This document shows, piece by piece, positions 15,226 to 24,027 of a DNA stretch of 38,946 nt. How positions within the stretch are numbered: the stretch's first letter is position 1; each line of letters begins with the position of its first letter. The translations under genes and the position numbers were made by a program. The notes beneath the pieces are model-generated. The model made no database searches, was not told where the DNA came from, and worked only from the letters and a program-made list of their open reading frames with translations. Origin of the DNA: an uncultured Nitrosomonadales bacterium (GTDB lineage Bacteria; Pseudomonadota; Gammaproteobacteria; Burkholderiales; Methylophilaceae). The stretch covers positions 1 to 38,946 of the forward strand of contig CAMLMA010000002.1 of assembly GCA_946481065.1 (NCBI GenBank), written 5' to 3'.

Positions 15226-17652
15226 ATGAAGAAAATGAAACTCGTTGTCGTCGGCAACGGTATGGCAGGCATGAGAACCGTCGAAGAACTACTGAAGATG
15301 GCGCCTGATTTCTACGAGATCACCGTGTTCGGTGACGAACCACATCCCAATTACAACCGTATCCTGCTGTCACCAGTGCTGGCTGGCGAGCAGACCATCA
15401 ATGAGATCATCCTCAATTCGCGCGAATGGTACGAAGAGAACAACATCGCGCTGCACGTCAACAAACGCATCAACAAGATCGATCGCGTCAAGCGGATCGT
15501 CTATGCCGAGGACGGCACCAGCGCCGAATATGACCGCCTGCTGCTGGCCACCGGCTCCAAGCCGTTCATCCTGCCCATCCCGGGCAACGATCTGCAGGGG
15601 GTGATCGGCTTCCGCGACATCAAGGATGTCGACACCATGATCGACACTGCCAAGCGCCACAGATCCGCTGTTGTCATCGGTGGCGGCCTGCTTGGCCTGG
15701 AAGCGGCCAATGGCCTCAAGATCCAGGGCATGGACGTCACCGTCGTGCACAAGAATGAATGGCTACTGGAACGCCAGCTGGACAAGACCGCCGGCAAGAT
15801 GCTGCAGAAATCCCTGGAAGCCAAAGGCCTCCATTTTCTGCTGCAGAAAGACACTGAACAACTGATAGGTAAAGACGGCCGGGTGACCGCCGTGCGCTTC
15901 AAGGATGGTGAAGAGATCCCGGCCGACCTCGTGGTGATGGCCGTCGGCATCCGCCCCAATTACGCGCTGGCGGAATCCGCCGGCATCCATTGCGACCGTG
16001 GCATCGTCGTCAACGACACCTTGCAGACCTATGACCCGCGCATCTACGCCGTGGGCGAATGCGTGGCCCACCGTGGCATCAGCTACGGCCTGGTCGCCCC
16101 CTTATTTGAAATGGCCAAGGTCTGCGCGACGCACCTGGCCAACTTCGGTATCGGCCGCTATGTCGGCTCCGTGACCTCGACCAAGCTCAAGGTCACCGGC
16201 ATCGACCTGTTCTCCGCCGGCGATTTCAGCGGCGGCGAAGGGACCGAAGAGATCGTTTTGCACGATGCGGTGGGAGGTGTTTACAAGAAGCTGATCATTA
16301 AAGATGACAAAATCATCGGCAGCGTGCTCTATGGTGATACGACGGATGGCTCCTGGTACTTCCAGATGCTGCGCGACAACAAGCCCATCCACGAGATCCG
16401 CGACCATCTGATGTTCGGCCAGGACAGCCTCGGCAACACGGGTCATGCCGGCCAGGACAAGGCCGCGGCGATGACGGACGAGATGGAAGTCTGCGGTTGT
16501 AACGGCGTCTGCAAGGGCGCCATCGTCAAGGGCATCAAGGAAAAAGGCCTGTTCACCATCGACGACGTCAAGAAACAGACCAAGGCTGGTTCCAGCTGCG
16601 GCTCCTGTGTCGGTCTGGTCGAACAGATCCTGGCCTCCACGCTGGGTGGCGGCTACGCGCCACCTTCCACCAGCAAGGCGATCTGCGGTTGTACCGAACT
16701 CAACCACGAGGAGGTGCGCGCGCAGATCCGCGAGCAGAAATACCTCAACATCCCCGACGCGCTCAAGGGCATGGGCTGGCGCACGCCGAACGGCTGCGCG
16801 ACCTGCCGCCCAGCGCTCAATTACTACCTGATCTCCACCTGGCCACATGAAGCCAAGGACGATCCGCAATCGCGCTTCATCAACGAGCGCGTGCACGCCA
16901 ACATCCAGAAGGATGGTACCTACTCCGTGGTACCTCGCATGTATGGCGGCGTCACCACACCGGATCAATTAAGAAAGATCGCCGATGTCGCCGACAAGTA
17001 CGCGGTACCGATGGTGAAAGTCACCGGTGGCCAGCGTATCGACCTTCTGGGCGTCTCCAAGGAGAACCTGCCGAAAGTCTGGGCCGACCTCGACATGCCC
17101 TCCGGCTACGCCTACGGCAAGAGCATCCGGACGGTGAAGACCTGTGTCGGCTCGGAGTTCTGCCGCTTCGGCACACAGAATTCGACGCAGCTTGGCATCG
17201 ATATCGAAAAGGCGTTCGACCACATGTGGGCGCCGCACAAGGTCAAGTTCGCCGTCTCTGGCTGCCCGCGCAACTGCGCCGAATCCGGCATCAAGGACGT
17301 CGGCATCATCGGCGTCGATTCCGGCTGGGAGATCTATGTCGGCGGCAACGGCGGCATCAAGACCGAGGTCGCGCAGTTCCTGTGCAAGGTGAAGACGGCA
17401 GAAGAGGTATTGGAATATTCCGGCGCCTTCATCCAGATCTACCGTGAAGAGGCGCGCTATCTCGACCGTACCGTGCACTGGATCGAGCGTGTCGGCCTCG
17501 ACTACGTCAAGAAGCGCATCCTGGAAGATGCCGAAGGCCGTAAGGCCGCCTACGAGCGCCTGCTGTTCGCCTTGCAGGGTTCGATCGACCCGTGGGCGGA
17601 GCGTGCCACCAAGCGCGACATGCACACCGAATTCGACACCATCACGGTGTAA
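15226..17652 (+). CDS. nirB: Assimilatory NAD(P)H nitrite reductase, large subunit
   Basis: This 808-residue cytoplasmic enzyme reduces nitrite to ammonium. Domains: an FAD/NAD(P)H pyridine-nucleotide oxidoreductase (about 1-400; VVVGNGMAGMRTVEEL, VVIGGGLLGLEAANGL, AVGECVAHRG), BFD-like [2Fe-2S] modules (CGCNGVCKG from Cys423, and CGCTELNHEE), a ferredoxin-like half-domain, and the sirohaem/[4Fe-4S] domain. The cluster and haem cysteines Cys640, Cys646, Cys680 and Cys684 (TCVGSEFC and GCPRNC) are all present. A strong AGGAGGAG precedes the ATG. It is flanked by cobA and narK; its small subunit gene nirD is two genes downstream. Confidence 0.97.
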   Translation: MKKMKLVVVGNGMAGMRTVEELLKMAPDFYEITVFGDEPHPNYNRILLSPVLAGEQTINEIILNSREWYEENNIALHVNKRINKIDRVKRIVYAEDGTSAEYDRLLLATGSKPFILPIPGNDLQGVIGFRDIKDVDTMIDTAKRHRSAVVIGGGLLGLEAANGLKIQGMDVTVVHKNEWLLERQLDKTAGKMLQKSLEAKGLHFLLQKDTEQLIGKDGRVTAVRFKDGEEIPADLVVMAVGIRPNYALAESAGIHCDRGIVVNDTLQTYDPRIYAVGECVAHRGISYGLVAPLFEMAKVCATHLANFGIGRYVGSVTSTKLKVTGIDLFSAGDFSGGEGTEEIVLHDAVGGVYKKLIIKDDKIIGSVLYGDTTDGSWYFQMLRDNKPIHEIRDHLMFGQDSLGNTGHAGQDKAAAMTDEMEVCGCNGVCKGAIVKGIKEKGLFTIDDVKKQTKAGSSCGSCVGLVEQILASTLGGGYAPPSTSKAICGCTELNHEEVRAQIREQKYLNIPDALKGMGWRTPNGCATCRPALNYYLISTWPHEAKDDPQSRFINERVHANIQKDGTYSVVPRMYGGVTTPDQLRKIADVADKYAVPMVKVTGGQRIDLLGVSKENLPKVWADLDMPSGYAYGKSIRTVKTCVGSEFCRFGTQNSTQLGIDIEKAFDHMWAPHKVKFAVSGCPRNCAESGIKDVGIIGVDSGWEIYVGGNGGIKTEVAQFLCKVKTAEEVLEYSGAFIQIYREEARYLDRTVHWIERVGLDYVKKRILEDAEGRKAAYERLLFALQGSIDPWAERATKRDMHTEFDTITV

Positions 17653-17682
17653 CCGATAACCAGCATCCCTGAGGAGTATTTC

Positions 17683-18894
17683 ATGCAAAAGAGTTTCTGG
17701 CAGGCCGGCCACAAGCCTACCCTGTTCTCCGCCTTCCTGTACTTCGACCTGAGTTTCATGGTGTGGGTACTGCTCGGCCCGCTCGCCGTGCAGATCGCCA
17801 GCGACCTGCAGCTCAGCCCGGCCGAAAAAGGCCTGATGGTCGCGACCCCGGTGCTCGCCGGGGCTCTGCTGCGCATCGTCATGGGCGTGCTGGTCGATCA
17901 TATCCAGCCGAAGAAAGCCGGGCTGCTGGGGCAGGTGATCGTCATCGCGGCGCTGGCCACGGCCTGGCTGCATGGCATCCATACCTTCCAGCACGCCTTG
18001 CTGCTGGGCATCTTCCTCGGTTTCGCCGGCGCATCGTTCGCCGTCGCCCTGCCCCTGGCCTCACGCTGGTATCCGCCGGAACACCAGGGCACTGCGCTGG
18101 GCATCGCCGGTGCCGGTAATTCAGGTACTGTGCTGGCGGCGCTGTTCGCGCCCGGTCTGGCCGTCGCGTTCGGCTGGACCAACGTCTTCGGCCTCGCCCT
18201 GATCCCGCTGGTGATCGTTTTCATCGCCTACAGCCTGCTCGCCAAGGATAGCCCGGACACCCCACCCGCCAAGTCGCTTAGCCAGTATCTGGCGATCATG
18301 AAGGACAAGGATGCCTGGTGGTTCATGTTCTTCTACAGCGTGACCTTCGGCGGCTTCGTCGGCCTGGCTTCCTCGCTGACCATCTACTTCAACGATCTCT
18401 ATCATCTGGGCCCCGTGGTCGCGGGTTACTGCACCGCCGCCTGCGTCTTCGCCGGTTCCATGGTACGCCCCATCGGCGGCTATATCGCCGACCGCATCGG
18501 CGGTATCCGCACGCTGCTCATGATGTATGGCCTGGCAGGCCTGCTCTTGCTATTGATGAGTTTCGGCCAGGCCACGCTGACCGCAGCACTGCTGGTGACC
18601 ATCCCGGCCATGGCCGTGCTCGGCATGGGCAACGGCGCCGTGTTCCAGCTCGTGCCGCAACGCTTCCGCAAGGAGATCGGCGTCATGACCGGGCTCGTCG
18701 GCATGGCTGGCGGCATCGGCGGTTTCTATCTGGCGGCAAGTCTGGGTTGGTGCAAGCAACTGACGGGCACCTACCAGATCGGTCTCCTGATCTTCGCAGC
18801 GCTGGCGGGCCTCGCCATCATCGGTCTCAGCAGCGTCAAGACACGCTGGCGCACGACCTGGGGCTCGGCCACCATGACCTCGGCAAAGGTTTAA
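17683..18894 (+). CDS. narK: Nitrate/nitrite transporter, MFS NNP family
   Basis: The product is a 403-residue inner-membrane protein with about twelve helices. The nitrate-signature region FAGASFAVALPLASRWYPP continues into GTALGIAGAGNSGTVLAALFAP, and a second glycine-rich signature appears later (VLGMGNGAVFQLVPQ, then GLVGMAGGIGGF). These identify the nitrate/nitrite porter family. GAGGAG lies before the ATG. In assimilation clusters this transporter imports nitrate; it is also called nasA in some species. Here it gives a second uptake route besides the ABC importer. It sits 30 bases after nirB and 31 before the kinase gene. Confidence 0.94.
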   Translation: MQKSFWQAGHKPTLFSAFLYFDLSFMVWVLLGPLAVQIASDLQLSPAEKGLMVATPVLAGALLRIVMGVLVDHIQPKKAGLLGQVIVIAALATAWLHGIHTFQHALLLGIFLGFAGASFAVALPLASRWYPPEHQGTALGIAGAGNSGTVLAALFAPGLAVAFGWTNVFGLALIPLVIVFIAYSLLAKDSPDTPPAKSLSQYLAIMKDKDAWWFMFFYSVTFGGFVGLASSLTIYFNDLYHLGPVVAGYCTAACVFAGSMVRPIGGYIADRIGGIRTLLMMYGLAGLLLLLMSFGQATLTAALLVTIPAMAVLGMGNGAVFQLVPQRFRKEIGVMTGLVGMAGGIGGFYLAASLGWCKQLTGTYQIGLLIFAALAGLAIIGLSSVKTRWRTTWGSATMTSAKV

Positions 18895-18925
18895 ACTGAA
18901 ACCGTTCGAGTTCAAGAGTCATGTC

Positions 18926-20620
18926 ATGCCGATGAAGATCGCCGTCGGGCAGAGTAGCCTGGCGGGACCGCGCGAGCGCAACGAGGATTACTGTGGCGTC
19001 GTCACGCCCACCGATGAGCAGCTCAGCACCAAAGGCGCGCTGCTGATGGTGGCGGACGGCGTCAGCGGCAACGCCGGCGGGCTGGAAGCCGCCGAGATGA
19101 CCGTGCGCAGCGTGCTGTCCGACTACTACGCGACGCCGGACACGTGGGAGGTACATGCCGCGCTCGACAAGGTGCTGGCTGCCGCCAACCGCTGGCTATT
19201 AGCGCAGGCCGCTGCACATCGCGATCTCGCCGGCATGGCCACGACGCTCTCGCTCGTCATCCTGCGCGGCACCCGCTATTACCTGGCCCACGTCGGCGAC
19301 ACGCGCATCTATCGCCTGCGCCAGGGCCAGCTGCAACTGTTGACCACCGATCACGTGTGGGACCGCCCGGACATGCGCCATGTGCTGAAACGCGCCGTCG
19401 GTCTCGACCAGCATCTGGCGGTGGATTTCGCCGATGGCGATCTGCGCGAGGGCGACGTCTTCGCGCTGATGTCGGATGGCGTCTGGGAGAGCCTCGGCCA
19501 GAAATCCATCCATGAGATCATGGGCCTGTACGATAACCCGCAACTCATCGCCGATCAGTTGACCCGAGAAGCGCTCGCCCGGGGCGGCAGCGACAACGCC
19601 ACTGCGCTGGTGGTGCGGGTGGCCCAGCCAGGAGAGGAGACCCTGTCCGAACTGCTGGCCGGCGGACGCGACCTGACGCCGCCGCCGCGCATGAAAGCTG
19701 GCGACATGCTCGACGGCCTGGAAGTCGTGGCGTTACTGCACGAATCCCGCAACAGCCTGCTGTACAAGGTGCGCAATCCCACTAGCGGGCAGCATTTCGT
19801 GCTCAAGACTTTGCAGCCGGGGTTGGCCGCCGATGCCGACAGCTGCCAGGCGCTGCTCAACGAGGAATGGCTCGCCAAGCGCGTGGTCTCGCGCTATGTC
19901 GTGCAGGTGCTGCCGCTGACGCTTGAGAAGCGCAGCCGGCTGTATTACGTCATGAGCTGGCACGACGGCGCAACGCTGCAGCAACGGCTGGATAGCGGCC
20001 ATCATTTCAGCAATACCGAGGTGTCGCGCATCGGCATGGAGATCATGCGTGGCCTGGGCGCGCTGCATCGCCTGAATATCGTGCACCGCGACATCAAGCC
20101 GGCGAACATCCACCTTGGCGACGATCAGCGCCTGCGTATCCTCGACCTCGGCGTGGCGCTGAGCGCCGGTCTCGGCAGCATCGCCGGCATGCAGAATCCG
20201 GGCACGCCGAGTTTCATGGCGCCGGAGCTGTTCGAAGGCACGGCAGCCGGCACCAGCAGCGACATCTACGCCGCTGGCGTGACGCTTTATCACCTGCTGA
20301 CGCGGCGCTATCCCTACGGCGAGATCGAGCCGTTCCAGCACCCACGTTTCGGCGATCCGGTGCCGCCGACGCGTTACCGCCCGGATATCCCGCGCTGGCT
20401 CGAGAACATCGTACTCAAGGCGGTCGCCCCTAGGCCGGAGGCGCGCTTCGAGACCGCGGAGGAGATGCTGCTGGCGCTGGAACATGGCGAACTGAAACCC
20501 ATCCTTGCGCCGCAGCGTACCCCGCTGATCGCCCGCGCGCGCCTGGTCAAGTGGCAATGGATCGCGATGTTCTCGCTGATCCTGAATTTTCTGTTGATAT
20601 ATCTATTGGTTGTTTCCTGA
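18926..20620 (+). CDS. Bifunctional PP2C-type phosphatase / Ser-Thr protein kinase with C-terminal membrane anchor
   Basis: A 564-residue fusion. Residues 1-235 are a PP2C phosphatase: GPRERNEDY, ADGVSGNAGG (metal-binding Asp44), HVGDTRIYRL (Asp125), MSDGVWE and GGSDNATALVV (Asp223). Residues about 255-525 are a Hanks-type kinase: candidate ATP-binding Lys294 (VLKT), HRDIKPAN (Asp389), DLG in place of DFG (407-409), and a GTPSFMAPEL activation segment. The glycine-rich loop is degenerate. One C-terminal helix (WIAMFSLILNFLLIYLLVV) anchors it to the inner membrane, facing the cytoplasm. It lies between narK and nirD, an arrangement I also recall from Pseudomonas nitrate assimilation clusters. 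Its targets are unknown; NarK, NirBD or NasA are natural candidates by context. Confidence 0.93.
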   Translation: MPMKIAVGQSSLAGPRERNEDYCGVVTPTDEQLSTKGALLMVADGVSGNAGGLEAAEMTVRSVLSDYYATPDTWEVHAALDKVLAAANRWLLAQAAAHRDLAGMATTLSLVILRGTRYYLAHVGDTRIYRLRQGQLQLLTTDHVWDRPDMRHVLKRAVGLDQHLAVDFADGDLREGDVFALMSDGVWESLGQKSIHEIMGLYDNPQLIADQLTREALARGGSDNATALVVRVAQPGEETLSELLAGGRDLTPPPRMKAGDMLDGLEVVALLHESRNSLLYKVRNPTSGQHFVLKTLQPGLAADADSCQALLNEEWLAKRVVSRYVVQVLPLTLEKRSRLYYVMSWHDGATLQQRLDSGHHFSNTEVSRIGMEIMRGLGALHRLNIVHRDIKPANIHLGDDQRLRILDLGVALSAGLGSIAGMQNPGTPSFMAPELFEGTAAGTSSDIYAAGVTLYHLLTRRYPYGEIEPFQHPRFGDPVPPTRYRPDIPRWLENIVLKAVAPRPEARFETAEEMLLALEHGELKPILAPQRTPLIARARLVKWQWIAMFSLILNFLLIYLLVVS

Positions 20621-20633
20621 AAGTGATGAAGGT

Positions 20634-20942
20634 ATGAGTAACTGGATCAAGATCGTTCCCCTCAATGAGATCCCCAAGCTGGGCTCGCGCGTCGTGCGTA
20701 GCGCAAAAGGCGATATCGCGGTGTTTCGCACCGACGACGACCGCGTGTTCGCGCTGCATAACCAGTGCCCGCACAAAGGCGGGCCACTGTCTCAAGGCAT
20801 CGTCTACGGCGATAAGGTCGCCTGCCCGCTGCACGGCTGGAAGATCAGCCTCGCCGACGGCAACGCCGAAGAACCGGATGAAGGCCATACCGCCTGCTTC
20901 GCGGTCAAGGTGGAAGACGGTGCGGTTTACCTGGAGCTGTAA
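20634..20942 (+). CDS. nirD: Nitrite reductase small subunit (Rieske-type NirD)
   Basis: The product has 102 residues from the ATG at 20634. A TTG at 20610 would overlap the end of the kinase gene and is less likely. The fold is Rieske-like, with both ligand pairs intact: Cys-X-His in QCPHKGGPLS and Cys-X2-His in ACPLHGWKI. It can therefore bind a [2Fe-2S] cluster, unlike E. coli NirD, which lacks these residues. It partners NirB. Its stop codon directly abuts the TTG start of nasA, so translation is probably coupled. Confidence 0.94.
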   Translation: MSNWIKIVPLNEIPKLGSRVVRSAKGDIAVFRTDDDRVFALHNQCPHKGGPLSQGIVYGDKVACPLHGWKISLADGNAEEPDEGHTACFAVKVEDGAVYLEL

Positions 20943-23651
20943 TTGAGCCTCACTGAAACCAAATCCACCTGTTGCTACTGCGGCGTCGGCTGCGGCGTCA
21001 TCATCCAGAGCGAAGATGACAAGATCACCGGCGTACGCGGCGACCCGGATCACCCGGCCAATTTCGGTCGTCTGTGCACCAAGGGTTCGACGCTGCACCT
21101 GACAGCACGACATGACGCCCGGGCCTTGTACCCCGAATTGCGCAAGTCACGCGAACAAGCGAGGCAACGCGCCAGCTGGGACGAGAGCCTCGACCATGTC
21201 GCCGAACGCTTCGCCGCCATCATCCGGGAACACGGTCCGGATGCCGTCGCGTTCTACATCTCCGGTCAATTACTGACCGAGGATTACTACGTCTTCAACA
21301 AACTGGCCAAGGGCCTCATCGGCACCAACAACGTCGATACCAACTCGCGCCTGTGTATGTCTTCCGCCGTCGCTGGTTACAAGACGACCTTGGGTGCCGA
21401 TGCACCGCCAGCCTGCTACGAGGACATCGACCATACGGCCTGCCTGTTCATCGCCGGTTCCAACACCGCGTTCGCCCATCCCATCCTCTATCGCCGCATC
21501 GAGGATGCCAAGGCCAGGAATCCCGACCTGAAGGTCGTCGTCGTCGATCCGCGCCGCACGGATACCGCGCAGGCCGCTGATCTGCACCTCGCCATCCTGC
21601 CGGGCACCGATGTCGCGCTGTTCAACGGTCTGCTACACGTGATGCTATGGGAAGGCATGCTCGACATGGCGTTCATCCGTGAGCACACCGAAGGCTTCGA
21701 GGCACTGAAGAACACCGTGCGCGAATACACACCGAAGATGGTGGCCGATATCTGCGGCATCGCTGAAGCGGATATCCTCAAGGCGGCGCAGTGGTTCGGT
21801 ACCGGCCCCACCCTCTCGATGTACTGCCAGGGGCTGAATCAATCCACCAGCGGCACCGATAAGAATGCCGCCCTCATCAACCTGCACCTGGCCACCGGCC
21901 AGATCGGCAAGCCGGGCGCCGGGCCGCTGTCGCTCACCGGCCAGCCTAATGCCATGGGTGGGCGAGAGGTTGGCGGCATGGCCAACCTGCTATCGGGCCA
22001 TCGCGACCTCGCCAACCCCGAACACCGGCAAGAAGTCGCGAAGCTTTGGGGCGTCGCCGACGTGCCCGCGACGCCGGGCAAGACCGCGGTGGAGCTATTC
22101 GACGCGCTCAATGACGGCACGGTGAAAGCGGTCTGGATCGCCTGTACCAACCCGGCGCAATCCATGCCTGATCTCAATCATGTGCTGACCGCGCTGCAAA
22201 AGGCCGAGCTGGTCGTGGTACAGGACGCCTATCAGCATACCGACACCACACGCTTTGCCGACGTGCTGTTGCCGGCCACCACTTGGGGCGAGAAAGAAGG
22301 CACCGTCACCAATTCCGAGCGTCGTATCACGCACATCACCGCGGCCGTCACCGCGCCCGGCGAGAGTCGCGCCGACTGGCGTATCGCCACCGAGTTCGCG
22401 CACCGCCTCGGCCGCCTGCTCGAGGACCGGCCCAACGCCGCCAAGCTTTTCCCCTATACCCAGCCGGAACAGGTCTTCAACGAACACCGCGAGACCACCC
22501 GCGGTCGTGATCTTGACATCACCGGCCTCAGCTATGCCCTGCTTGATGCGCGTGGCCCACAACAATGGCCGTTCCGTACAGGCGATCAGGCGGGCAAGGC
22601 ACGTCTCTACAGCGATGGTCACTTCGAGAAGGCCGACGGCAAGGCGCATTTCTCCAATACCGTCTATCGCGCCACCGCCGAGAAGACCGATGCGCGTCAT
22701 CCACTGCATCTCAATACCGGGCGCCTGCGCGACCAGTGGCATGGCATGAGCCGCACGGGCACCGTCGCCCAGTTGTTCAACCATGTCGAAGAGCCGCTCA
22801 TCGCCATGAACGCCCAGGACATGCAGCGCCGTGGCATCCAGCCCGGCGATCTGGTGAAGGTCAGCAACAAGCGTGGCAGCCTGGTGCTGCGTGCGCAGGC
22901 TTCCGATGAGATGCTGCCTGCGCAGACCTTCATCCCCATGCACTGGGGCAGTCAGTTCATGCAAGGCCTGGGGGTCAATGCGCTGATGCCCGGCGCGTTC
23001 GACCCGACCTCCAAACAACCCGAACTGAAACATGCCGCCGTCAAGATCGAGAAGCTCGACCTGCCCTGGCAGATGACGGTGATGCGCACTTGCGGCGACC
23101 TGCGCCAACTCCAGCAGTTGCGCGCCATGATGCCGTATTTCACCTATGCCAGCTGCGGCCTCTTCGGTCGCGCGCCGGGCATCATGATCCTGCGTGCGGC
23201 GCATACCGAACAGCCAGATGCCGACCTCATCGCGCAACTCGACACGCTACTCGGCATGACCGACGACATCCCCATGTTGCACTACCAGGATGCCAAGCGC
23301 GGCATCAGCAAACGCATCATGGTCGAAGGCGACCAGGTCACCGGCGTGCGCTTGATGGGCGAAGTGCTGGCGACCGCCTGGCTCAAGGAAGTCATGACGC
23401 AAGGCAGCTTCACCGACACACTGCGACGCTGGGCCCTGGCCCCGCTGAGCGCGCCACCTGCCGGCCAGCAGAGCCGCGGCAAGGTCATCTGCAATTGCCT
23501 CGACGTCGCGGAGAACGAGATCATCGACACCATCCAGGCTGGCGCGGATTTTGTTACACTGCAGAACAAGCTCAAATGCGGTACGCAATGCGGTTCCTGC
23601 GTCCCCGAGCTGAAACGCCTGGTCAAACTCCATCATAAATTCGCTGCATAG
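20943..23651 (+). CDS. nasA: Assimilatory nitrate reductase, molybdopterin catalytic subunit with C-terminal BFD domain
   Basis: This 902-residue cytoplasmic enzyme reduces nitrate to nitrite (called nasC in some genomes). An N-terminal [4Fe-4S] motif uses Cys10, Cys13, Cys17 and Cys45 (CCYCGVGC and GRLCTKGS). Bis-MGD-binding regions follow (VVVVDPRRTDTAQAADLHL, GPLSLTGQPNAMGGREVGGM, VLLPATTWGEKEGTVTNSER). Near the C-terminus a BFD-like [2Fe-2S] domain contains Cys850/Cys852 (ICNCLDV) and Cys883/Cys886 (QCGSC), replacing a separate electron-transfer subunit. The start is TTG at 20943, immediately after the nirD stop, with GGAG about five bases upstream; no nearby in-frame ATG precedes the cluster motif. 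It is the last reductase gene of the unit. Confidence 0.95.
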   Translation: MSLTETKSTCCYCGVGCGVIIQSEDDKITGVRGDPDHPANFGRLCTKGSTLHLTARHDARALYPELRKSREQARQRASWDESLDHVAERFAAIIREHGPDAVAFYISGQLLTEDYYVFNKLAKGLIGTNNVDTNSRLCMSSAVAGYKTTLGADAPPACYEDIDHTACLFIAGSNTAFAHPILYRRIEDAKARNPDLKVVVVDPRRTDTAQAADLHLAILPGTDVALFNGLLHVMLWEGMLDMAFIREHTEGFEALKNTVREYTPKMVADICGIAEADILKAAQWFGTGPTLSMYCQGLNQSTSGTDKNAALINLHLATGQIGKPGAGPLSLTGQPNAMGGREVGGMANLLSGHRDLANPEHRQEVAKLWGVADVPATPGKTAVELFDALNDGTVKAVWIACTNPAQSMPDLNHVLTALQKAELVVVQDAYQHTDTTRFADVLLPATTWGEKEGTVTNSERRITHITAAVTAPGESRADWRIATEFAHRLGRLLEDRPNAAKLFPYTQPEQVFNEHRETTRGRDLDITGLSYALLDARGPQQWPFRTGDQAGKARLYSDGHFEKADGKAHFSNTVYRATAEKTDARHPLHLNTGRLRDQWHGMSRTGTVAQLFNHVEEPLIAMNAQDMQRRGIQPGDLVKVSNKRGSLVLRAQASDEMLPAQTFIPMHWGSQFMQGLGVNALMPGAFDPTSKQPELKHAAVKIEKLDLPWQMTVMRTCGDLRQLQQLRAMMPYFTYASCGLFGRAPGIMILRAAHTEQPDADLIAQLDTLLGMTDDIPMLHYQDAKRGISKRIMVEGDQVTGVRLMGEVLATAWLKEVMTQGSFTDTLRRWALAPLSAPPAGQQSRGKVICNCLDVAENEIIDTIQAGADFVTLQNKLKCGTQCGSCVPELKRLVKLHHKFAA

Positions 23652-23660
23652 GGTGCCCCG

Positions 23661-23981
23661 ATGAAAACGTTCCTTTCCCTGCTGATGCTCTGCATCCTTG
23701 CCTGCCAGGCTGCACTGGCCGACGACAGTCCTGCGCCTGCCGACGCTGCGCCGATCCAGGCGACCACCGCCAACGGCGACGCCGTCATCCTGCATCCGAA
23801 CGGCCGCTGGGAATTCATCGATACGAAGAAGGCGGCCGAAGCGAAGGTCGTTGCCGATCAGTTTCCGGAGAATCAGGTCTGCCCGCCCGGCGCGCAGGGC
23901 AAGTTCCTGGGCATCGGCCGTTGCATCCCGGTCGGCGACAAGGATTTCAATCGCGGCTCGCTCAGCGGCAAGGGCCGTTGA
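23661..23981 (+). CDS. Small secreted protein of unknown function
   Basis: A 106-residue protein has a signal peptide (MKTFLSLLMLCILACQAALA, cleavage before DDSPAP). The mature part is short and charged, with NGDAVILHPNGRWEFID as its best-conserved-looking stretch, then two cysteines (CPPGAQGKFLGIGRC) that may form a disulfide. The signal peptide also contains Cys in LACQ, so lipidation is conceivable but not typical. It starts only nine bases after nasA and could be co-transcribed with the nitrate genes. I do not recognise a defined function. Confidence 0.75.
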   Translation: MKTFLSLLMLCILACQAALADDSPAPADAAPIQATTANGDAVILHPNGRWEFIDTKKAAEAKVVADQFPENQVCPPGAQGKFLGIGRCIPVGDKDFNRGSLSGKGR

Positions 23982-24027
23982 TTCTCCTGGCTGATCGCCA
24001 GTCGGACACAGAACACCCGACTCCGGC

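Noticed and set aside
16969..17994. 341-codon minus-strand open frame across nirB and narK
   Set aside because: Crosses the boundary of two real genes and shows no domain.
22095..23237. 380-codon minus-strand open frame inside nasA
   Set aside because: Antisense to a clearly coding reductase gene, no family motif and no ribosome site; typical of GC-rich shadow frames.
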